Shown piece after piece: positions 32,936 through 41,695 of a stretch of DNA of 42,214 nucleotides. The notes under the pieces are model-generated. The model saw nothing but the letters and a program-made list of their open reading frames with translations. It did not search any database and had not been told where the DNA came from. Source of the stretch: Umezawaea sp049997955 (GTDB taxonomy: Bacteria > Actinomycetota > Actinomycetes > Mycobacteriales > Pseudonocardiaceae); NCBI GenBank assembly GCA_049997955.1, contig JAEBDY010000031.1:1-42214 (forward strand), given 5' to 3'. Position 1 is the first letter of the stretch; each line of letters begins with the position of its first letter. A program made the position numbers and the translations under genes.

Positions 32936-35065
32936 TCAGTGCGCCAGCGCCGGTTCCGGCAGACGCAGTGGTTCTGGCAGCTCCTCGGAGTGGACCACGT
33001 GCAGTCGGCTCACCGCGCGCGTCAGAGCGACGTACAACCGTTGCAGGCCGCGGGGTTCCGCGTCGACGATGCAGGCGGGCTCGTCCACGACCACCGTGTC
33101 GTACTCCAGACCCTTGGCCAGCGAGACCGGTGCCAGCACGAGTCGTTGCGGGTGCAGGAGTTCTTCACCCAGGACCGTGTGCGCGAGTGCGGCAGCCGTC
33201 AGGGCTTGCCGCAGGGCGGGTACCTCCGCGTCCGCTGTGATCACGCAGACCGAGCCTTCCCCGGCCAAGGCGCGCTCGCACGTTTCGACGATCGTCCGGG
33301 GGCGCCGGTCCGGGCTGGTGCGGGTCACGTGGAGCGCGTCCTCGCTGTGGCGGAACGACGTCGGGCTCGTCAGGTCCGGGGCGATGTGCGGGAGCAGTCG
33401 GGCCGCGAAGTCCAGGACCTCGGCCGGGACGCGGTAGCCGCGGTCGAGGAACTCGATGGTGCCGTCCTGGCGGTTCAGGCAGGTCAGCACCACCGACCAG
33501 TCCGTGGCCGCCGACGGGCTCGTCGCCTGCGCCAGGTCGCCCAGCACCGTGCACGCCCCCGCCAGCCTGCGGGCGATGGCCCGGAAGTGCATCGGGCTCA
33601 GGTCCTGGGCCTCGTCGACCATCACGTGCCCCATCCGGACCGGGCGGCCCACAAGGCCCGAGACCTCGTCCACGAGGGCCAGGTCGAGCGTGGACCACCT
33701 CATCGCCTTCACGCTGCGCGGCTGCGGCTCCACCACGATCGCCCGCTGGTCCTCTTCGGACAGGATGCCCGCCGCGGCGGCTGCCAACTGCTCCGGAGTG
33801 GTGAGCAGCTCGAACACCATGCGGGCCGGGTCGATGGTCGGCCACACCCGGCGCACGGCCTGGCTGACCCCCCGGTTGCGGGTGAGCTCGCTCAGCGCGA
33901 TCGACTTGCCGGAGGTGCGCTCCATCCGGCGCAGCACCCGGTTTGCCAAGCGCTGGGCGTACAACTCCCGCCCGGCCGCGTAGCCCGTGCCGCGCCCGAG
34001 CACGTTCGCCAGTTCCTCGGCCTGCTCGTACACCGCCACCCGCCACGTGCGGTGCTGGTACTTGACCTCGGTTTCCTCGTCCGGCTCGCCGATCTGGGCC
34101 CACAGGTGCCGCCGCAGCACCTCGGCCATCGCCAGGCTGCCCTTGACCCGCGCCGCGTGCGATCCGTCGACCCTGGTGACCTCGACGCCCGGCCCGGTCA
34201 GGTCGTCGATCGTGGTCTGCACGACCTCCACCTCGCCGAGCGCGGGCAGGACGTTGCGGATGTAGGCGAGGAACGCGGGGTTCGGCCCGATGACCGCCAC
34301 ACCACCTTCCTTGCGCAGCCGGTCCCGCTCGGAGAAGAGCAGGTAGGCCAGGCGGTGCAGGCCCACCGCTGTCTTGCCGGTGCCCGGCGCGCCCTGGATG
34401 CACACCGTCCGGTCGAGGGACGCGCGCACGAGCCTCATCTGCTCGGGCTGGATGGTGGCGACGATGTCGCGCATCGGTCCCTGCCGCGGCCGCTCGATCT
34501 CCTGCGCCAGCATGCCGCTCGCGGTGGTGAGCCGCGCGCCCTCGACCGCCTCGTCCTCAAAGGCGGAGAGCACGCCGTCCTGGCCGAACCCGTACCGCCG
34601 CCGAACCCGCACGCCCATCGACTCCTGCGGCGAAGCCTCGTAGAACGCCCGCGACAGGGCCGCCCGCCAGTCGATGACGATCGGCTTGCCGTCCTCGTCC
34701 CGAACCCCGCGGCGGCCGACGTAGATCAGGTCGCTGTCGTCGGTGCGGGTGTGCGTGAGCCCTTCACCGGTCACGGGCTCGTCGGCCGCCCGGTCGTCGA
34801 AGATCTCGCCTGCCGCGTAGTCAAGGGGGCCGAAGAACAGCGGCACGTCGTCGAACCCGGACAAGTCCTTGACGGCCTGCTTGCGGAACTCGCGCAGCGC
34901 GTGGTTGAAGTACTTGTCCACCACGGCGTCACCCTCTGCCGCGCCGCTGTCCAGCATCGCGGTGGCCTCGCCGCGCATGCGGAGCAGTTCGGCGCGGCAG
35001 AGCTCCATGAACTCCCGCTCGGTGCGGATCTCGGGCTCGACGGCGTCCTGGCCGATCTGCTGCAT
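32936..35065 (-). CDS. helD: HelD-like superfamily 1 helicase (RNA polymerase-recycling type)
   Basis: About 709 residues. Walker A GAPGTGKTAVGLHR lies near residue 225, Walker B is VMVDEAQDLSPMHF, a QATSPSAATDW loop follows, and late motifs are SLAKGLEYDTVVVDEP and YVALTRAVSRLHVV. The coiled-coil N-terminus (AELLRMRGEATAML ... YFNHALREFRKQAV) fits HelD/HelR, which pry stalled RNA polymerase off DNA and in some actinobacteria protect against rifamycins. ATG at 35065 is preferred over TTG 35104. It is divergent from PadR. No rifamycin-associated element-like 19-bp repeat is seen upstream. Confidence 0.92.
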   Translation of the reverse strand: MQQIGQDAVEPEIRTEREFMELCRAELLRMRGEATAMLDSGAAEGDAVVDKYFNHALREFRKQAVKDLSGFDDVPLFFGPLDYAAGEIFDDRAADEPVTGEGLTHTRTDDSDLIYVGRRGVRDEDGKPIVIDWRAALSRAFYEASPQESMGVRVRRRYGFGQDGVLSAFEDEAVEGARLTTASGMLAQEIERPRQGPMRDIVATIQPEQMRLVRASLDRTVCIQGAPGTGKTAVGLHRLAYLLFSERDRLRKEGGVAVIGPNPAFLAYIRNVLPALGEVEVVQTTIDDLTGPGVEVTRVDGSHAARVKGSLAMAEVLRRHLWAQIGEPDEETEVKYQHRTWRVAVYEQAEELANVLGRGTGYAAGRELYAQRLANRVLRRMERTSGKSIALSELTRNRGVSQAVRRVWPTIDPARMVFELLTTPEQLAAAAAGILSEEDQRAIVVEPQPRSVKAMRWSTLDLALVDEVSGLVGRPVRMGHVMVDEAQDLSPMHFRAIARRLAGACTVLGDLAQATSPSAATDWSVVLTCLNRQDGTIEFLDRGYRVPAEVLDFAARLLPHIAPDLTSPTSFRHSEDALHVTRTSPDRRPRTIVETCERALAGEGSVCVITADAEVPALRQALTAAALAHTVLGEELLHPQRLVLAPVSLAKGLEYDTVVVDEPACIVDAEPRGLQRLYVALTRAVSRLHVVHSEELPEPLRLPEPALAH

Positions 35066-35150
35066 GGTGCTGGAAAGCCTCACGTCAGAAGGAAAGGGTC
35101 TCAACGCCGGCCCGCACCGGTGGTCGTCTCAAGGTACCCGTCTACTTGTA

Positions 35151-35168
35151 ATAGTCTATCCGGACTAT
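35151..35168. promoter_or_regulatory. Inverted repeat between HelD-like and PadR genes
   Basis: ATAGTC (35151-35156) and GACTAT (35163-35168) face each other across TATCCG, in an AT-rich patch 30 bp before the PadR start. A likely PadR operator and the core of the divergent promoter. Confidence 0.55.
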
Positions 35169-35198
35169 ACCGATCGAACCAAGCCGGAGGGAGGGTGC

Positions 35199-35789
35199 GT
35201 GCGGACTCTCAGCGCACTGGGCCTCACGGTGCTGCGACTGCTCGCCGACCAGCCGCAGCACCCGTACGAAATCCGCCAGCAGATGCGGGAAAAGGGCATC
35301 GACCAGATCGTCAAGGTGACCCACGGCGCGCTTTACCACACGGTGGAGACGCTGGCCAAGGCCGACCTGATCCGGCCGGTTCGGACCACGCGCGACGGCA
35401 AGCGGCCCGAGCGGACCGTCTACTCGATCACCCCGGCGGGTCGCGACCTCGCCCACGACCGGCTGCGCGAGCTGCTGGTCAGCCTCACCCCGGACTACCC
35501 CTCCTTCTGCGCCGCCCTCGCGTTCATGTCGCTGCTGACGGCCGAGGACGCCGCGGAGCGGCTGGAACGCCGGTGCGTGCTGCTCGAAAGCGAGCTGGCG
35601 GCGTCGCAGACCGGGTACGACGCGCTCGTCAAGCGCGGCGTGCCGCAGATCTCGCTGGTGGAGATGCGGCACCTCCAGGCCCACCTGCGCGCCGACCTCG
35701 ACCTCACCGTCTCCCTCGTCGACGACATCCACAACGGCAGGCTGGCCTGGGAGCCCGCCGGAGCCGAGAACCCGAAAGCGGAGGAATGA
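35199..35789 (+). CDS. PadR-family transcriptional regulator
   Basis: A 196-residue PadR regulator: winged helix LSALGLTVLRLLADQPQHPY, EIRQQMREKGIDQIVKVTHG, ALYHTVETLAKADLIRP and the C-terminal dimerisation helices. GTG 35199 follows GGAGGGAGG. Its stop overlaps the ATG of the MFS exporter gene (ATGA), so the two are one operon. Such pairs usually control drug efflux, and PadR probably binds the repeat at 35151-35168. Its partner exporter is broken. Confidence 0.93.
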   Translation: MRTLSALGLTVLRLLADQPQHPYEIRQQMREKGIDQIVKVTHGALYHTVETLAKADLIRPVRTTRDGKRPERTVYSITPAGRDLAHDRLRELLVSLTPDYPSFCAALAFMSLLTAEDAAERLERRCVLLESELAASQTGYDALVKRGVPQISLVEMRHLQAHLRADLDLTVSLVDDIHNGRLAWEPAGAENPKAEE

Positions 35790-36615
35790 ACAAGCTGCGC
35801 GGAAACCCGTGGGCCGTCCTGGTGGCGCTGTGCCTGGGTTCTTTATGACCTTGCTCGACACCACGGTGGTCGGCGTCGTGATCCCGGACATGGTGAGCAG
35901 GCTCGGCATCACCTACAACGAGGTGCTCTGGGTCAGCAACGCCTACGTCCTGGTGCTGGCCGTCCTCCTGATCACCGGCGGCAGGCTGGGTGACCTCCTG
36001 GGCAAGCGGAACGTCTACCTCGCCGGCGTCGCAGTCTTCACCGTCGCCTCGCTGCTGTGCGCGCTGTCGCAGGACGCCGGGCAGCTGACCGCCTCCCGTG
36101 TGCTGCAGGGCATCGGCGCCGCGCTGCTGATCCCGCAGACGATGTCCATCATCATCGCGGTGTTCCCGCCGCAGCGGCGCGGCGCCGCGCTCGGCGTCTG
36201 GGGCGCCGTGGCCGGCGTGGCCGGCGTGGCCACGATCGCGGGGCCGCCACTGGGCGGCCTTCTGGTCAGCGCGCTGGACTGGCGCTGGATCTTCACCATC
36301 AACGTGCCGATCGGTCTGCTCGTCCTGGTCCTCGCACCGATGATCATCCCGATGACGCCGAAGCCACCGCGGTCCGGCGCGTTGGACGTGCGCGGCGCCG
36401 TGCTGGTCACGCTCGGTCTGCTCTGCTTGACCTACGGACTACAGGAGGGTCAGCGCTACGACTGGGGCACCATCCGGTCGTTCGTCAGCGTGCCCCTGCT
36501 GCTGGTCCTCGGCGTGGTGCTGCTCGTGGCGTTCGCGTTCGCCGAACTCCGGCCGGGCGGCAGGCAGCCGATGGTGCCGACCGCGCTGTTCGGCGGCCGA
36601 AACTTCGTGCTGCTA
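35786..36615 (+). pseudogene. DHA2-type MFS drug exporter, frameshifted and truncated
   Basis: ATG 35786 begins NKLRGNPWAVLVALCLG and meets TGA at about 35846, where a single missing base (CTG GG-TTC TTT ATG) would restore FMTLLDTTVVGVVIPDMVS. The frame then runs through helices 1-8 (RLGDLLGKRNVYLAG, ASRVLQGIGAALLIPQTMSI, DWRWIFTINVPIGLLVLVLA) and breaks after TALFGGRNFVLL. Family members have 14 helices and about 500 residues; roughly half is gone. The first lesion could be a sequencing error; the second cannot. Confidence 0.8.
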
Positions 36616-37041
36616 TACCCACGCCCAGACGCTCGTGTCCGGCGCGGTGGCGGACCTGACGCGCCGGACGTTGGCGTTCGCGGCGTTCACCGTTGAGGTG
36701 CTGACCTGGGTGGCGTGGTGGAACGGCAAGCGCCCGATGGACGAGTCGGACGGCGTACCCCGGCCGCTTCGTGGCTGGCTGTTCCGCCGCTCGGAGCGGT
36801 ACGCCATACGGCTTCGTACTCATATTCGGAAAAGTCAACCTCGAAGCCCCCGCTTCATCCATTTGCCATCAATGCGATCGCCCAGCGTTGCACTCGGTGT
36901 GACGATTCGGCAAAAGCATGATCTTTGGCCCGAGCAGTGCGCACGGTCGGGTGGTTGGTTACGTTGCAGGTGGTCGGCATATTCAGATGTCGATCATGCC
37001 GGGTGCCGGGGGTATCCGGTTTGTACAGGGGGGCTTGTCGT
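36616..37041. other. Gap between MFS fragment and RHS gene, with a coding relic
   Basis: From 36626 to about 36800 a frame reads TLVSGAVADLTRRTLAFAAF, TVEVLTWVAWWNGKRPMDES and GWLFRRSERYAIR with strong codon bias, so it is probably a fragment of another membrane protein joined to the MFS break. I do not recognise it. From 36800 to 37041 AT content rises; this should hold the RHS promoter. Confidence 0.4.
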
Positions 37042-40000
37042 ATGAGACGCAGAGTTCTGCGTGTGTTCGTGCTGCGCGCGTTCAGCAGTGCGATGGCGGT
37101 GCTGATGGTGACCGGGGGCGTGGGGGGTGTGGCATCGGCCGACCCGAGTTCGAAGGGGGTCCCAGCTCCCGAGACGTGGGTTCCGGGGCCGGCGAACCGG
37201 ACTCCGGTCGGTGAACCGCCGCCTGGCCGGCCCTGGGCGCCGGCGACCGGGAAGGGACAGAAGAGCAAGACTGCGGGTGATGTGCAGGCGGCGTCGACGT
37301 GCCTGGACGATTTCGAGGGCGTGCTGCCGTGGTATCCGGTGGAGCGACACCGGATCAGTGACCGGCTGGAGATGCAGGTCAACCTTTACAACCTCAACGT
37401 GGTGTTCGCCTACCGCGAGTTGACGGTCAAGGGCACGGGGTTGAACCTGTCGGTGGACCGGTTCTACAACACCAAAGGCCACGGCGTCTGGATGGCGGGA
37501 CAGGACTCGATCGGTCTGGAGGTACTCGCCGACGCCACGATCCTGCACGGTCCCAACGGGTACTGCGTCAACTTCGCCCCGAACGGTGACGGCACGTTCG
37601 CGCCCGCGGAAGGGTTGCACGCGAAGCTGACCAAGACCCCGGACGGCGGCTACGTGGTGTCGTTCGACGAGTCGGGCGAGCGGTGGTTGTTCAGCGGCAA
37701 CGGGTGGTTCGTGTCGCGGATGGACCGCAACGGCAGCAGCGAGACCAACCGGTACACCCCGAGCGGCAGGTTGGCGTCGGTCACCGATTCACAGTCGCGG
37801 GTGACCAGGTTCGCCTACGACACAGCGGGTCTGCCGAAGTCGATCACCGATCCGGCCGGGCAGACCTATGGCAACTACAAGTACGACGCGAACCAGAACC
37901 CGATCGAGTTCACCGACCGCGACGGCGGGTTGACCAAGGTCGAGTACACGCCGACCTTCCCGAACATGCCGGTGACGTTGACCGATCCCCGCGGCGGGGT
38001 CTACACGCTGACGTACGACACGAACCGGCGCTTGACCACGCTGACCAAGCCCGCGGTGGGCGGTGTCACGGCCACCACGACCTACGACAACGACGCCGCG
38101 GCGGGCAACACGACCGTCACCGACGCCAACGGGCACGCCTCGTGGCACGACTTCGACCCGCAGGGCAGGCAGGTCGAGGCCAGGGACGCGCTGGGCCACT
38201 CGCAAACCACGACGTGGACCGCGAACAGCGACGTCAACACCGCCACCGACGCGTTGACCCAGTCCACCACCTACCAGTACGACACGGCCAACAACCTGGT
38301 CGGCACGAAGTTGGCCACCGGTGCGGAAAGCACGGTGGGCTATACCGACGCCGCGCACCCGCATCTTCCGACGCAGGTGACCGATGGGTCGGGCAACGAG
38401 GTGACGCGGGAGTACGACGACAACGGCAACGTGACGCTCGTGCGCTCCACCGGGTTGGGTGCCGACATCGAGTCCTACGACTACAACGTGCTCGGCTTGC
38501 CCGACTCGCGTACCGACGGCAAGGGCGCCACAACCGGCTACGAGTACGACGACACCGGCAACCTGACCAAGGTCGTGCCGCCCGCGCCCGCGAAGCCGAC
38601 CTCCTATGCCTACGACTCGTTGTCGCGGGTGACCGCCGTGACCGACGGCAACGGCGTGCGCATCGACTACGGCTACGACAAGCTCGACCGGGTCGTGTCG
38701 GTCAAGCAGGGCGCGACGGTGTTGCAGGCCAACACCTTCAACGCCAACGGCGCCCTCACCGGCACCCAGACCGCCGGTGCGACCAGGGTCTTGGAGTACG
38801 ACGCGCGCAACCGGTTGACGAAGGTCACCCGCGGCGCCGAGGTGGTGTCCTACACCTACGACAAGGTCGGCAACGTCAAGACGCTGCTCACCCCGACCGG
38901 GACCGCGACCTACGGCTACGACGACGCGGACCGATTGACCTCGCTGGCCGATGCCTACACCGGCACCACTACGTTCGGCTACGACAACGCCGACCACCGC
39001 ACCAGCACCACCTTCCCCGGCGGCGCGACGCAGACCAACGGCTACGACAACGCCGGACGCCAGACCCTGCTCAAGGTCACCAAGGGCACCAGTGAACTGT
39101 TCAAGGCGACCTACCGGTTCACCAAGAACGGCGCGGACACCGACAAGATCCAGTCCAAGACCGTCAAGAGTGTCACCACCGACTACACCTACGACGGCCT
39201 GGGCCGCCTCACCAACGCGGGCACCGGCAGCTACACCCTCGACAACGCAGGCAACGTCCTGAGCGGCGAGGGCAAGACCTACACCGTCAACGCCGCCGAC
39301 CAGTACACGAAGATCGACGACGCCGCGGTGGCCTTCGACGGTGCGGGCAACTACGCCTCCACCATCAACCCCAACAGCTCGTTCACCTACAGCAAGACCA
39401 ACCAGGTACTCACCGGAAGCCTGGGCACCAGCAAGGTCCTGGACTTCACGTCCTACGACACGTTCGACCAGACCCAGCCCAACACGGTCACCGAAACCCC
39501 CGACGGGAGCACCGCGGTGACGCACGTGTTCACCCGCACCGCTTTCGGGGTATCGGAGGTCATGGACAACGGCAAGCGCTCCAGCTTCACCCGCGACACC
39601 AAAGGCGTGCTCGTCGGCCTGAAGGACACCGCGGGCACCCGCTACGGCGCTGTCACCGACTACCAGGGCACCGTGCTGGCCCTGGTCGACACCGCGGGCA
39701 ACCTGGCCGCCGAGTACACCTACACCCCCTACGGCACCGTCACCGCGACCGGCACGGCCGCGGCCTCCAACCCATTCCGCTACGTCGGCGCGTACCAACT
39801 CCACCGCCGCACGTACCTGATGGGCTACCGGATCTACGACGCCGGCCTGGCCCGCTTCCGCTCACCGGACCCGACCGGCCAGGAGACTAACCCGTACAAC
39901 TACGCCAAAGGCGACCCGGTCAATCAGAGCGACCCCACTGGCGCCTATAGCGGGGCGGACCTCGGCCAGGATGTCGGAGCGGGCCTGGCAGGAATCGGCT

Positions 40001-40230
40001 CTGCCGTCGTCGTCGGCGCCGCATGCACCGTTACGGCTGGAGTGGGGTGTCTCATCGGCGGCGCCGTCGTCGGAGCGACGTTCGGCGCCCTGGGTGGAGG
40101 AGCGGGTGCCGCGATCGGCGGGGGCGACTCGGGCAAGATCCGTGATGCCATGATCAGCGGTGCGGTCGGTGGCGTGATCGGTGGTGTCAGCGGAGGCCTT
40201 GTCGGTAAGGGAATCAGCAAGCTCATTTGA
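37042..40230 (+). CDS. Secreted RHS/YD-repeat protein with glycine-zipper C-terminal tip
   Basis: 1062 residues from ATG 37042, with a G-rich site upstream and a signal peptide (MRRRVLRVFVLRAFSSAMAV, cleavage near ASA). A DUF6531-like N-terminal region (LNLSVDRFYNTKGHG) is followed by about 25 YD repeats (xxYDxxGxL type) that build the RHS shell. The conserved RHS closing segment LMGYRIYDAGLARFRSPDPT, then NPYNYAKGDPVN, marks the point where a toxin tip begins. The last 95 residues (from AYSGADLGQDVG) have three Gly/Ala/Val helices with GxxxG spacing and no enzyme motif, suggesting a membrane-inserting tip. A 54-residue membrane protein follows 20 bp later. Confidence 0.92.
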   Translation: MRRRVLRVFVLRAFSSAMAVLMVTGGVGGVASADPSSKGVPAPETWVPGPANRTPVGEPPPGRPWAPATGKGQKSKTAGDVQAASTCLDDFEGVLPWYPVERHRISDRLEMQVNLYNLNVVFAYRELTVKGTGLNLSVDRFYNTKGHGVWMAGQDSIGLEVLADATILHGPNGYCVNFAPNGDGTFAPAEGLHAKLTKTPDGGYVVSFDESGERWLFSGNGWFVSRMDRNGSSETNRYTPSGRLASVTDSQSRVTRFAYDTAGLPKSITDPAGQTYGNYKYDANQNPIEFTDRDGGLTKVEYTPTFPNMPVTLTDPRGGVYTLTYDTNRRLTTLTKPAVGGVTATTTYDNDAAAGNTTVTDANGHASWHDFDPQGRQVEARDALGHSQTTTWTANSDVNTATDALTQSTTYQYDTANNLVGTKLATGAESTVGYTDAAHPHLPTQVTDGSGNEVTREYDDNGNVTLVRSTGLGADIESYDYNVLGLPDSRTDGKGATTGYEYDDTGNLTKVVPPAPAKPTSYAYDSLSRVTAVTDGNGVRIDYGYDKLDRVVSVKQGATVLQANTFNANGALTGTQTAGATRVLEYDARNRLTKVTRGAEVVSYTYDKVGNVKTLLTPTGTATYGYDDADRLTSLADAYTGTTTFGYDNADHRTSTTFPGGATQTNGYDNAGRQTLLKVTKGTSELFKATYRFTKNGADTDKIQSKTVKSVTTDYTYDGLGRLTNAGTGSYTLDNAGNVLSGEGKTYTVNAADQYTKIDDAAVAFDGAGNYASTINPNSSFTYSKTNQVLTGSLGTSKVLDFTSYDTFDQTQPNTVTETPDGSTAVTHVFTRTAFGVSEVMDNGKRSSFTRDTKGVLVGLKDTAGTRYGAVTDYQGTVLALVDTAGNLAAEYTYTPYGTVTATGTAAASNPFRYVGAYQLHRRTYLMGYRIYDAGLARFRSPDPTGQETNPYNYAKGDPVNQSDPTGAYSGADLGQDVGAGLAGIGSAVVVGAACTVTAGVGCLIGGAVVGATFGALGGGAGAAIGGGDSGKIRDAMISGAVGGVIGGVSGGLVGKGISKLI

Positions 40231-40249
40231 TCTGATCGTGAGGAGTGAG

Positions 40250-40414
40250 ATGAATCCGAGGATTCGCAACGGCATGGTGGCGATGTTCCTGACGAGTGCC
40301 GCTGGAGTGGCCGCCCTGTTGTTGGAATGGCCGCTGGTCGTGCCGATCGTGTTGTTCCTCGGCGCATGTCTGGCGGGCGCGTACGTGGTGAAGAAGTCCC
40401 TGCGCCACCGCTGA
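40250..40414 (+). CDS. 54-residue two-helix membrane protein, candidate immunity
   Basis: MNPRIRNGMVAMFLTSAAGV opens the first helix; a short WPL turn precedes the second, and it ends in the basic KKSLRHR. ATG 40250 has an ideal GTGAGGAG site. It starts 20 bp after the RHS stop and ends just before a perfect hairpin, so it is the last gene of the RHS operon. Position and topology suit an immunity protein that blocks a membrane-acting tip. No database family recognised. Confidence 0.7.
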   Translation: MNPRIRNGMVAMFLTSAAGVAALLLEWPLVVPIVLFLGACLAGAYVVKKSLRHR

Positions 40415-40422
40415 CGTAAGAG

Positions 40423-40466
40423 CGGAAGGGGTGCCGATCGACAATTGTCGATCGGCACCCCTTCCG
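40423..40466 (+). terminator. Perfect 44-nt palindromic hairpin after the RHS operon
   Basis: Both 22-base arms are exactly complementary around AATT, from CGGAAGGGGTGCCG inward, nine bases after the stop of the small membrane gene. Strong terminator; the perfect symmetry could also mark a recombination point. Confidence 0.85.
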
Positions 40467-40719
40467 ATGTTCTCACTCAGGAGAAACCGCGACTCGATGG
40501 TGCTGGAGTTCCCGCAAGCAGGTCCTTATTGAGGCCAATGGCGACGGCATCGTTCGCTGGCGGTCGGTGATCTCGGTATGCGCCGCCGCCCTGGCCAGAC
40601 TTTGGGCCGGGCACCAACCTGCGCGAGATCGTTGTGCACAGGGCCGGACTTTGGGCGGGAGTACCAAAGGATAATGCCGTTAAAAGCTCCTATCAAAATG
40701 AGTGGAGACGGCGGAGGCC

Positions 40720-41029
40720 CCCAACTACTGGGCTACCGCCTCTACGATCCGTCCACCGCCCACTTCCGCTCACCGGGGCATACAGCGTGGCGGACTTCGC
40801 AGGCGACGCAGTGGGTGGAGTATTCGCTGTGGCTACCGGCGCTGCCTTCGGCGCTGCGATCTCCCCATTCGTCAGCCCGGTCGGTGGCATCGTTGGAGGC
40901 GTTGTGGTCGGGGGGTGCGTGAAGGAATCCGTTTCCAATATCGTAACCAACACGATCAACGGACAAGCCACAGGACTGAGAGAATCCGCGGGCGCCTGCG
41001 CTGGCGGTGCAGTCCTGGGGGCACTATGA
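40720..41029 (+). pseudogene. Orphan RHS C-terminal tip with lost core-tip junction
   Basis: The RHS closing segment LLGYRLYDPSTAHFRSP (40720-40773) reappears without the rest of the RHS gene. It then joins, in a different frame, AYSVADFAGDAVGGVFAVAT and a glycine-zipper stretch (GGIVGGVVVGGC, then NTINGQATGL) ending at TGA 41029. The DPTG...NPYNYA...GDPVN link present in the intact protein is missing; the shared CACCGGGG explains the deletion. The tip (83 residues, 40778-41026) differs from the intact tip but has the same style and start AYSxAD. It cannot be expressed with its core. Confidence 0.75.
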
Positions 41030-41060
41030 CTGAGCCAGGAGCAAGACGAACAAGACCACC

Positions 41061-41207
41061 ATGACCGTGATCGTCGTTGCCTCAATCGCTTTGGCGGTGT
41101 TCGGAGCTCTCATCCCTAGCCTCCGAGCGGGTAGCTTCTCGATCAATGTCAGCGCTGTGACAACAATTATGATTGGTGTCGTAATCGCTTTACCGTACTC
41201 GGCGTGA
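41061..41207 (+). CDS. 48-residue two-helix membrane protein, candidate immunity of the orphan tip
   Basis: ATG 41061 opens MTVIVVASIALAVFGALIPS, then a polar loop LRAGSFSINVS, then a second helix to ALPYSA and TGA. It is too short for most gene finders. It lies 31 bp after the orphan tip and 20 bp before a hairpin, the same layout as 40250-40414. No sequence similarity to that protein is obvious, as expected for tip-specific immunity. Confidence 0.55.
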   Translation: MTVIVVASIALAVFGALIPSLRAGSFSINVSAVTTIMIGVVIALPYSA

Positions 41208-41226
41208 AATCACGTAAATGACTGAA

Positions 41227-41251
41227 GTGGGGTAGACCTCGTCTGCCCCAC
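41227..41251 (+). terminator. Hairpin after the 48-residue membrane gene
   Basis: GTGGGGTAGAC (41227-41237) pairs with GTCTGCCCCAC (41241-41251) with one G-U pair and a three-base loop, 20 bases after the stop. Supports this small frame being a real gene. Confidence 0.7.
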
Positions 41252-41411
41252 CACGTCGAGCGAGAATAGCGCTGGTTGACCGTCCGGTCAATCCACTCCA
41301 TAAGCCAACCGCTAGCATTCCGACTGCGCATTGCAAGTTTGGGACATGGTATGTCCACGTATCGATCGGCATAGGGCAGTGAATACGTGTAGGCGCACTC
41401 ACCTGAAACAC

Positions 41412-41446
41412 CTGTGGTCGGACCGCACGTCGCGGTCCGACCACAG
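41412..41446. terminator. Strong hairpin upstream of the third module
   Basis: CTGTGGTCGGACCGC (41412-41426) pairs perfectly with GCGGTCCGACCACAG (41432-41446) around ACGTC. It separates the second and third tip/immunity-like modules. Confidence 0.75.
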
Positions 41447-41505
41447 TTCATCTACCGATTATACAAACGACCAAAACCTCAGGCCGCAGGCCGCGTCTTC
41501 GCGCA

Positions 41506-41690
41506 GTAGACGCCGGGGTCGGCTGTGCCGCCACGGCTCCTGCCGGCTGGCACGAAAGCGCTCGGATCGGCACGGTGATCGGTGGCCTGTTCGGTGTTAG
41601 CGGGGATTGGGTGTCGTACTGGCCAGGCGCGGTATTGTCCAACTGTCAGTTCAAGTCCCGACGGTGTCGTCCGGCCGACAGAATGAGGAG
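41506..41690 (+). pseudogene. Possible third RHS-type tip remnant
   Basis: One frame reads VDAGVGCAATAPAGWHESAR, IGTVIGGLFGVSGDWVSYWP and GAVLSNCQF with biased codons. The GVGCAA and IGTVIGGLFG parts recall the tips at 39943 and 40778. No start codon or RHS closing segment is found, so it may be a relic or chance. It lies just before the third small membrane gene. Confidence 0.35.
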
Positions 41691-41695
41691 AAACA

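Noticed and set aside
35066..35198. Rifamycin-associated element upstream of the HelD-like gene
   Set aside because: I looked for a long GC-rich inverted repeat of that type and saw only the short ATAGTC/GACTAT repeat.
32939..35848. Long plus-strand open frame (about 969 codons) opposite the HelD-like gene
   Set aside because: Antisense shadow of a well-supported helicase; its 3' end only overlaps the true PadR/MFS start in another frame.
37789..39804. Minus-strand open frame (about 671 codons) opposite the RHS gene
   Set aside because: Val/Gly/Arg-rich mirror of the repeats; the RHS frame has a signal peptide, YD repeats and RHS closing motif.
40470..40700. Duplicated ACTTTGGGC near 40601 and 40650 as a possible attachment site
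   Set aside because: Only nine bases, no integrase nearby and no other symmetry.
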